From CAYTLW01 sp964438735 (GTDB lineage Bacteria > Myxococcota_A > UBA9042), in the NCBI GenBank assembly GCA_964438735.1, contig CAYTLW010000198.1:1-9579 (forward strand): a stretch of DNA of 9,579 nucleotides. Direction: 5' to 3'. The translations under genes and the position numbers were made by a program. The notes beneath the pieces are model-generated. The model had not been told where the DNA came from. It saw only the letters and a list, made by a program, of their open reading frames with translations, and searched no databases. Of the stretch, positions 5,006 through 9,579 are shown piece by piece. The first letter of the stretch is position 1; every line of letters begins with the position of its first letter.

Positions 5006-8000
5006 TCAGTCCTCGGTCAAGCTGCGCAGCTGGCCCGAGAGCGCCCGCAGCTCGGCTGCTCGCCCATTGACCGCGTCCAACGCGTCCTGAAGCATCTCTG
5101 CACCGTCGGTTCGCTCTTCCTCATCGTCGCTGCCGACCATGCCGGCCGCGTCCCGAAGGTTGCGCAGATCCGGCTTGAAGGAGCTGATGGCACCGTAGAG
5201 TTGATCGGCCAGGTCGTTGATCTCGCTCAGATCGGCACCGCCACCGCCGCTGGCCTCGGCAGACGCCAAGGCCTCTTCGGCACGGCGGGCGGCTTTTCGG
5301 GCCTGGTGGGCTTCGCTCTCTGCGAACTCTTGTGCCTCGGCGGCTTTGGCGAGGGCGGCCTCGGTCTCCTTCAGCTTGCCCTCCGCATCAGCCAGCGCGT
5401 CCGATTGCTCGGAGGCTTTGGCTTCGGCGGCGCTGAGCGCCTCCTGGGCGGCCTTCAACTCGGCGTCCTTCTCGGAGCCCGCCTCGTCGCCCGCAGCCTG
5501 CAACTCGGCCACCTTCGCCTCGGCAGTGGCCAGCGCTTCGGATTGCTCGGCGGCTTTGCCTTCCGCCGCTGCCAGGGCCGCGGACTGCTCGGCAGCACTC
5601 GATTCCGCGGCTTTCAGCGCCTCCGCCTGCTCCAATGCCTTGGACTCCGCAGCGACCAGGGCCTGTCTGGCGGCCTTCAATTCGGCATCTTTTTCCGTGC
5701 CTGCGGCTTGACCAGCCGCCTCCAACTCGCCCGCCTTGGCTTCGGCGGCAGCGAGCGCCTCGGCCTGCTCTGCGGCCTTCTCTTCAGCAGCGGCGAGGGC
5801 TTCGGCCTGCTCGGTCGCGCGGGACTCGGCAGCGGCCAGGGCCTCCTTGGCAGATGCCAGTTCGGCGTCCTTCTCCGAGCCGGCGGCGGCCTGGCTGGCC
5901 TTCATTTCGGCCAGTGCAGACTCCGCTGCGGACAGCGCTTCGGCCTGCTCGGCAGCGTTGGACTCGGCAGCTTCAACAGCTTCAGCCTGCTCGGCCGCCT
6001 TGGCCTCAGCGTCGGCCAGGGCCTCCTGTGCCGCGCTCAACTCCTTGTCCTTCGCGGTGCCGGCGTCCTCCTGGGCCGCCTGAAGCTCGGCGATGGTGGC
6101 CTCGGCGGCGGTCAGGGCGGCGTCCTTCTCGTCGACGATGCCTGTGGCGGTGGCGAGCTCGGCTTCCTTCTCTGCTGTAGCCGCTTGGGCGGCGGCGAGC
6201 GCTTCGGCATGTTCGGTCGCCTGGCTTTCGGCGGCGGCCAGGGCCGCCTGCGCGGCGCTCAACTCATCCGCTTTGGCGGAGTCCGCACTCTCCTGTGCGG
6301 CCTCCAACTCGGCGATTCGGGCCTCCGCGGCGGTCAACGCCTCGCCCTTTTCTGCGGCGGTGGCCAGCGCCTCTGCCTGCTCGGCAGCCTTGGCATCGGC
6401 GGCGGCCAGCGCCTCGGTCTGCTCTGCAGATTTCGCTTCGGCGGTGGCAAGCGCCTCAGCCTGTTCGGCGGCTTTGGCTTCAGCGGCAGCCAGCGCTTCG
6501 GTCTGCTCGGCAGCCAGTGCCTCGGCCTGCTCGGCAGCCTTTGATTCGGCGGCGGCGAGTGCTTCGGCCTGTTCGGCGGCCATCGCTTCGGCGGCGGCGA
6601 GTGCTTCAGCCTGCTCGGCGGCCTTCGCCTCGGCTGCTGCCAGCGCCTCTGCCTGCTCGGCAGCTTTGGCTTCGGCGGCGGCGAGCGCTTCAGATTGCTC
6701 GCTGGCCTGTGCCGCTGCTTGCTCGGCGGCTTTGCTTTCGGCAGCGGAGAGTGCCTCGGCCTGCTCTGAGGCCTTGGCTTCGGCAGCGGCCAGCGCTTCG
6801 GCCTGCTCTGAGGCCTTCGCTTCGGCGGCCGTCAACGCTTCAGCTTGCTCAGCGGCCTTTGCTTCGGCGGCGGCCAACGCTTCGGCCTGCGCGGCAGAGT
6901 TGGCCTCAGCAGCGGTCAATGCTGCGGCCTGCTCGGCGGTCTTTGCCTCGGCAGCGGCCAATGCCTCCGCCTGCTCGCCAGCCTGGGCCTCGGCCTGCTC
7001 GGTGGCTTTCGCTTCGGCGGCAGCGAGCGCTTCGCCCTGTTCGGCGGCTTTCGCTTCGGCAGCGGCCAGCGCTTCACCCTGTTCGGCGGCTTTCGCTTCA
7101 GCAGCGGCCAGCGCTTCGGCCTGTTCGGCTGCCTTCGCTTCAGAAGCGGCCAGCGCTTCGGCCTGTTCGGCTGCCTTCGCTTCGGCAGCGGCCAACGCTT
7201 CGGTCTGTTCGGCAGCCTTCGCTTCGGCGGCGGCCGTGACCGCTGCATGCTCGGCGGCCTTCGCTTCGGCAGCGGTTTGCGCCTCTTGCATGGCCTGCAG
7301 CTCGGCATCCTTGTCGGAGCCCGCTTGCTCCTGGTCCGCCTTCATGTCGGCGACCGTTGTTTCGGCGGCGGCCACGGCTTCCGCCTGTTCGGCCAGTTTT
7401 GCCTCTGCGGCGGCCAGGGCTTCGTCCTTTTCGCTGGCGGCGGCCGCAGCTGCGGTCACTTCAGCTTCGTGAGCGGCGGCAGCAGCCTGCGCAGCGGCCA
7501 GGGCCTCGTCGCGTTCGGCCAGCGTGTCGTTGGCGGCCTGCAACGCCTCTTGCGCCTCGGTCAAGGCCGTCGCGGTCTGCTCGGCGCCGTCTCCGGCGCT
7601 CTTCGCCTCGGTGAGTTCGCCTTCCAGGGCCTCGACGCGGGCCCTCAATTCGTCGCCTTCCTGGGTCGCCGCAACGGCGGCCATTCGGGCCTCGGTCAAC
7701 GCCTCCTCGGCCGCCGCGGCAGCGTTCGACTGCAGCTCGGCGATCCGGGTCTCGGCCTGCTCCTTTTCGCTGGCCGATTGCTCGCGCAGCATCTCGGTGA
7801 GCGACTCTGCGTTGCGACGTCCAGCGCGCGCCTCCTCCAGGACCTCTTCGGTCTCTGCCAGGCGCTCCTTGAGCGAATTGACCTCACCCTCGAGGGCGCT
7901 GGCTCGTTCGGCGGCTTCCGGGTCGACCGCCGGCTTGGCCGCTGCGGCGCTCTCGGACGCCTGCCTGGCCTCGTCGCGCTCCTTCTCGGCGTCCTTGCGG

Positions 8001-9241
8001 GCCTGTTCGGCCAGGTCCAGCTCGTTGCTGAGAAACTCCAGGCGGTCCTGAATCGGACGCAGGTCTTCCAGTTCGGCCTGTAGGCGACTCTCGATGCCGG
8101 CGCGGCGCTCGAGCTCCTTGCGCAGCACCTCGACCTCGTTGGTCAACCGACCCAACTCCGCGCCGATTCGCGGCGAGGCGGGATCGGGTGCCGTGACGAT
8201 GACCTCGTCGATGGGCTGATCGGCAGACGGCGGGAGGAAGATCTCGGGCAGGCCGCCCTTGACGGGTTCGGGATCTGTCTCGAGTTCGGTCACATCGTCG
8301 GCGACGGGCTCGTCAACGGCCGGCTCGGGCTCGGGCTCGGGTTCGGCGTCCAGCTCGGGTTCGGCGTCCGGCTCGGGCTCGGCCTCCGGTTCGGGCTCGG
8401 GCTCGGCTTCCGGCTCAGGCTCGGGCTCGGCTTCCGGCTCAGGCTCAGGCTCGGGCGCGGATTCGTCGGCGTCCGGTTCGCCGGGGGGCGGCGCGTCTGG
8501 TGGTGGCGCGAATTCATCGTCGGGCTCGTCGGGCGGCGGCGCTGATTCGTCCTCGGGGGCTGCGGGAGGCGGCTCATCCGGCGGTGGCGCGATGTCGTCT
8601 TCGGGCGCTTCAGGCGGCGGCGCGTCCGGCGGCGGCGCGATGTCGTCCTCGGGCGCTTCAGGCGGCGGCGCGTCCGGCGGCGGCGCGATGTCGTCCTCGG
8701 GCGCTTCAGGCGGCGGACCGTCCGGCGGCGGGGGCGCGTCTGGCGGCGGCGGCGCGTCCGGCGGCGGCGGTGGGCCTGGCGGTGGGCCGATATCGCCCGG
8801 CGGCGGCGGAACGTCCGGTGGCGGTGCGATGGCGTCTGGGGCAGCGGGGCCGGGTGGCGGCGGCGGCGGTGGAATGGCGCCCGCAGGGGCCGATGGGTCC
8901 TCGATGGGCAGCTCGCCGCTGGCGCGGGCGAAGTCGTCTTCTTCCCAATCCAGGCGCAGCTCGAAGCTGCCGCACATGAACAGGGCGCCGTCACCGAGTT
9001 GGATGGGCGTCTTGGGCTTGAGGCGATCGCGTTCGTACCACGTGCCATTGGACGAGCCGAGATCCTGCAGCGTGTAGACGCCGGCGTTCCAGTTCACCAC
9101 GGCGTGGCAACGCGAGACGCTCTGGCCCTTGGTCACGATTTCGCACGAGCTGTGGCGCCCGATCATCACCTGTGGTCGGCCAGGACCAATCGTGATTTCG
9201 TAGAGTTCCTTGTCGTCGCCGAAGTAGCAGATACGTGCCAC
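5006..9241 (-). CDS. Giant FHA / proline-rich / Ala-Glu helical repeat scaffold protein
   Basis: This 1411-residue protein starts at a GTG, eight bases after the strong ribosome binding site GGAGGA, just before the first FHA strand. Residues 1-97 are an FHA domain (G28-R29, S43-R44-x-H46, S63-S64-N65-G66), a phosphothreonine-binding fold. Residues about 117-258 are proline-rich and disordered, with three 16-residue P-P-P-E-A-P-E-D-D-I repeats. Residues 264-307 are Glu-Pro repeats. From about 360 to 1330 the protein is helical: ordinary charged coiled coil first (360-600), then 14-residue E-A-L-A-A-A-E-A-K-A-A-E-Q-A units (about 671-964), then longer super-repeats (979-1290). A glycine hinge (S-G-G-G-G, 1331-1335) leads to a 76-residue helical C-terminal domain. 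There is no signal peptide or membrane segment, so it should be cytoplasmic and strongly acidic. The plan recalls rod-like scaffolds such as AglZ or FrzS, which carry receiver rather than FHA domains. A scaffold role is inference. Confidence 0.9.
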   Translation of the reverse strand: MARICYFGDDKELYEITIGPGRPQVMIGRHSSCEIVTKGQSVSRCHAVVNWNAGVYTLQDLGSSNGTWYERDRLKPKTPIQLGDGALFMCGSFELRLDWEEDDFARASGELPIEDPSAPAGAIPPPPPPPGPAAPDAIAPPPDVPPPPGDIGPPPGPPPPPDAPPPPDAPPPPDGPPPEAPEDDIAPPPDAPPPEAPEDDIAPPPDAPPPEAPEDDIAPPPDEPPPAAPEDESAPPPDEPDDEFAPPPDAPPPGEPDADESAPEPEPEPEAEPEPEPEAEPEPEPEAEPEPDAEPELDAEPEPEPEPAVDEPVADDVTELETDPEPVKGGLPEIFLPPSADQPIDEVIVTAPDPASPRIGAELGRLTNEVEVLRKELERRAGIESRLQAELEDLRPIQDRLEFLSNELDLAEQARKDAEKERDEARQASESAAAAKPAVDPEAAERASALEGEVNSLKERLAETEEVLEEARAGRRNAESLTEMLREQSASEKEQAETRIAELQSNAAAAAEEALTEARMAAVAATQEGDELRARVEALEGELTEAKSAGDGAEQTATALTEAQEALQAANDTLAERDEALAAAQAAAAAHEAEVTAAAAAASEKDEALAAAEAKLAEQAEAVAAAETTVADMKADQEQAGSDKDAELQAMQEAQTAAEAKAAEHAAVTAAAEAKAAEQTEALAAAEAKAAEQAEALAASEAKAAEQAEALAAAEAKAAEQGEALAAAEAKAAEQGEALAAAEAKATEQAEAQAGEQAEALAAAEAKTAEQAAALTAAEANSAAQAEALAAAEAKAAEQAEALTAAEAKASEQAEALAAAEAKASEQAEALSAAESKAAEQAAAQASEQSEALAAAEAKAAEQAEALAAAEAKAAEQAEALAAAEAMAAEQAEALAAAESKAAEQAEALAAEQTEALAAAEAKAAEQAEALATAEAKSAEQTEALAAADAKAAEQAEALATAAEKGEALTAAEARIAELEAAQESADSAKADELSAAQAALAAAESQATEHAEALAAAQAATAEKEAELATATGIVDEKDAALTAAEATIAELQAAQEDAGTAKDKELSAAQEALADAEAKAAEQAEAVEAAESNAAEQAEALSAAESALAEMKASQAAAGSEKDAELASAKEALAAAESRATEQAEALAAAEEKAAEQAEALAAAEAKAGELEAAGQAAGTEKDAELKAARQALVAAESKALEQAEALKAAESSAAEQSAALAAAEGKAAEQSEALATAEAKVAELQAAGDEAGSEKDAELKAAQEALSAAEAKASEQSDALADAEGKLKETEAALAKAAEAQEFAESEAHQARKAARRAEEALASAEASGGGGADLSEINDLADQLYGAISSFKPDLRNLRDAAGMVGSDDEEERTDGAEMLQDALDAVNGRAAELRALSGQLRSLTED
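5372..6307 (-). repeat. 60/74-residue super-repeats in the FHA rod protein
   Basis: Residues 979-1290 of the rod contain a recurring G-S-E-K-D-A-E-L block at 987 (degenerate, D-S-A-K-A-D-E-L), 1061, 1121, 1181 and 1255. A further copy lies earlier at 641. Spacings are 74, 60, 60 and 74 residues, differing by exactly one 14-residue unit. Each block is followed by A-A-x-E-A-L-A-A-A-E-S/A and two or three 14-residue units, then A-E-L-x-A-A. The glycine in most copies is a likely hinge or helix cap. Confidence 0.75.
6350..7231 (-). repeat. 42-base tandem repeat array coding for 14-residue helical units
   Basis: Residues 671-964 consist almost wholly of the unit E-A-L-A-A-A-E-A-K-A-A-E-Q-A. The marker glutamine occurs 22 times from Gln679 to Gln955 (the 785 copy has A-Q instead of E-Q): 18 intervals are 14 residues and three are 8 (749-757, 841-849, 905-913). 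At DNA level neighbouring units can be near identical; for example, 33 bases starting at 7109 recur exactly at 7151, 42 bases away. The unit is a multiple of three, so gain or loss of units keeps frame. Confidence 0.85.
8381..8452 (-). repeat. 24-base repeats coding for Glu-Pro octapeptides
   Basis: Residues 264-287 are three copies of E-P-E-P-E-P-E-A. Degenerate versions continue to about residue 307 (D-A-E-P-E-L-D-A). This acidic Glu-Pro stretch should be stiff and extended, and joins the proline-rich region to the helical rod. Confidence 0.7.
8570..8713 (-). repeat. Three 48-base tandem repeats coding for a Pro/Asp/Glu 16-mer
   Basis: Residues 177-224 are three consecutive copies of a 16-residue unit (P-P-P-E-A-P-E-D-D-I-A-P-P-P-D-A, the last ending in E). 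On the plus strand the marker GATGTCGTC occurs at 8591, 8639 and 8687, exactly 48 bases apart, and the units are nearly identical in DNA. A degenerate fourth unit follows (A-P-E-D-E-S-A-P-P-P-D-E). The high identity suggests recent duplication. Confidence 0.8.
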
Positions 9242-9249
9242 GATGATGC

Positions 9250-9255
9250 TCCTCC
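9250..9255 (-). promoter_or_regulatory. Ribosome binding site deciding the GTG start of the FHA rod gene
   Basis: On the minus strand the sequence is GGAGGA, eight bases before the GTG at 9241. There is no in-frame ATG nearby, and the FHA domain begins right after this start, so the site supports GTG initiation. Confidence 0.85.
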
Positions 9256-9274
9256 GTCGGCCGCGCGTGCCGAC
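9256..9274. promoter_or_regulatory. Inverted repeat next to the ribosome binding site of the FHA rod gene
   Basis: GTCGGC (9256-9261) and GCCGAC (9269-9274) form a 6-base inverted repeat with a 7-base loop. It abuts the GGAGGA site in the leader of the minus-strand gene. It could be a small leader hairpin or an operator; the stem is short and may be chance in GC-rich DNA. Confidence 0.3.
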
Positions 9275-9354
9275 TTCAACTCAGCCAGAACCCGGTGATG
9301 ATGGGGTGCAACGGGTGCAGACCGCAAGGGGTGCCGAATCCCTCGCGTAAACTG

Positions 9355-9360
9355 TATAGT
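9355..9360 (+). promoter_or_regulatory. Candidate -10 element for the right-edge gene
   Basis: TATAGT matches five of six bases of the sigma70 -10 consensus and stands out in GC-rich DNA. The best -35 at 17-18 bases is poor (GTGCCG at 9331-9336, three of six). Transcription would start about 14-20 bases before the ATG. The surrounding ACTGTATAGT is nearly symmetric and reads ACTATACAGT on the minus strand, so it could also serve the divergent gene or be an operator. Confidence 0.4.
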
Positions 9361-9369
9361 CATCGCCTT

Positions 9370-9374
9370 GGAGG
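9370..9374 (+). promoter_or_regulatory. Ribosome binding site of the right-edge gene
   Basis: GGAGG lies six bases before the ATG at 9381. It fixes this ATG as the start and supports the short reading frame at the window edge as a real gene. Confidence 0.8.
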
Positions 9375-9380
9375 TGCCGG

Positions 9381-9579
9381 ATGGGCGGTCGGCTGACAAA
9401 CTCGAGAGCACGGTGGATCGCCGCGATTGTCGTGGGGTTGACGGTGCCGATCAGCGCGACGTCGAGCGCAGCGACCCCGACCAGCGTGGCCATCGACGGC
9501 AGCCTGCGCGCCGCCAATGGCGGCCCGGTCGCCGACGGCAGCTACCTGACCACATTCCGACTCTACGCCACGGCCAACG
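9381..9579 (+). CDS. N-terminus of an exported protein (3' truncated)
   Basis: Sixty-six codons are visible before the right edge. Residues 1-30 make a clear Sec signal peptide: a basic N-region (R4, R9, R11), a hydrophobic core (W-I-A-A-I-V-V-G-L-T-V-P-I), and likely cleavage at S-S-A|A near residue 30. The mature start reads S-V-A-I-D-G-S-L-R, then N-G-G-P-V-A-D-G-S-Y-L-T-T-F-R-L-Y. This G-G-P-V-A-D-G-x-Y-x-x-x-F-x-L-Y pattern resembles an N-terminal beta domain I recall at the head of large secreted or surface proteins of deltaproteobacterial type, some of which carry cysteine-rich repeats further on. It has a good ribosome binding site and a candidate -10, and is divergent from the FHA rod gene. 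The frame is too short to name the product. Confidence 0.75.
   Translation, partial: MGGRLTNSRARWIAAIVVGLTVPISATSSAATPTSVAIDGSLRAANGGPVADGSYLTTFRLYATAN

Noticed and set aside
4041..5090. Plus-strand frame of 349 residues overlapping the Sel1 gene and the convergent gap
   Set aside because: Arg/Gly/Ala-rich shadow that overlaps the Sel1 frame with its regular cysteine pairs; it has no motif of its own.
5201..8083. Long plus-strand open frames opposite the FHA rod gene (5201-6544, 6093-7472, 6845-8083), rich in Ala/Ser or Gly/Leu/Phe
   Set aside because: They are mirror frames of the repetitive minus-strand gene: Ala/Glu codon repeats leave the antisense frames free of stops. They overlap one another and lack ribosome binding sites, while the minus frame has an FHA domain, a good ribosome site and continuous sense.
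8259..9077. Plus-strand Gly/Ser-rich frame of 272 residues opposite the proline-rich region
   Set aside because: Gly-Ser runs are the antisense reading of Pro and Glu-Pro codons. It has no domain, and the opposite strand encodes the FHA protein.
1..9579. Transfer or ribosomal RNA genes, CRISPR arrays, insertion sequences and attachment sites
   Set aside because: None seen. The only tandem repeats are in-frame protein-coding repeats without the spacer structure of CRISPR, and no transposase or terminal inverted repeats were recognised.

Overview
The window is GC-rich bacterial DNA. It is densely coded, with six genes and no intergenic gap longer than about 140 bases. The gene content suggests a predatory-type or myxobacterium-like member of the former Deltaproteobacteria (Myxococcota or Bradymonadia). 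The evidence is a Myxococcus-type cysteine-rich (DUF4215-like) repeat, a secreted glycine-rich ALK/LTK-like domain, two FHA proteins, Sel1/Hcp-type cysteine-paired repeats, and a membrane tail (P-I-V-H-W-A-H-G) of a kind I associate with myxobacterial proteins. The lineage is inference; no rRNA or other marker gene is present.

Layout from left to right. (1) 2-1030, plus strand: the C-terminal part of a secreted protein with two cysteine-rich repeats and a long glycine-rich domain. (2) 1078-2760, plus: an exported S41/C-terminal processing peptidase with PDZ domain, Ser414/Lys439 dyad and an odd C-A-S-A-C active-site motif. (3) 2895-3512, plus: a small FHA protein with a single C-terminal membrane anchor. 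(4) 3517-4956, plus: four bases downstream of gene 3, an exported protein with seven C-x7-C Sel1/Hcp-like repeats and a hydrophobic C-terminal domain. (5) 5006-9241, minus: a 1411-residue protein made of an N-terminal FHA domain, a proline-rich and acidic disordered region, about 970 residues of Ala/Glu-rich helical repeats and a short helical C-terminal cap. (6) 9381 to the right edge, plus: the N-terminus of another exported protein.

Two FHA domains, one fused to a membrane anchor and one to a very long acidic helical rod, imply phosphothreonine signalling by Hanks-type Ser/Thr kinases, but no kinase lies in the window. Genes 3 and 4 look like a coupled pair that could link a cytoplasmic phospho-sensor to an envelope Sel1 protein. 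Gene 5 converges on them from the opposite strand, and an 18-base perfect palindrome lies between the stops. Genes 5 and 6 diverge from a 139-base region holding a near-symmetric AT-rich hexamer (candidate -10), two good ribosome binding sites and a small inverted repeat. The parts most worth a second look are the repeat architecture of gene 5 (14-residue units with three 8-residue phase breaks, then 60/74-residue super-repeats), the C-A-S-A-C peptidase and the ALK-like domain.
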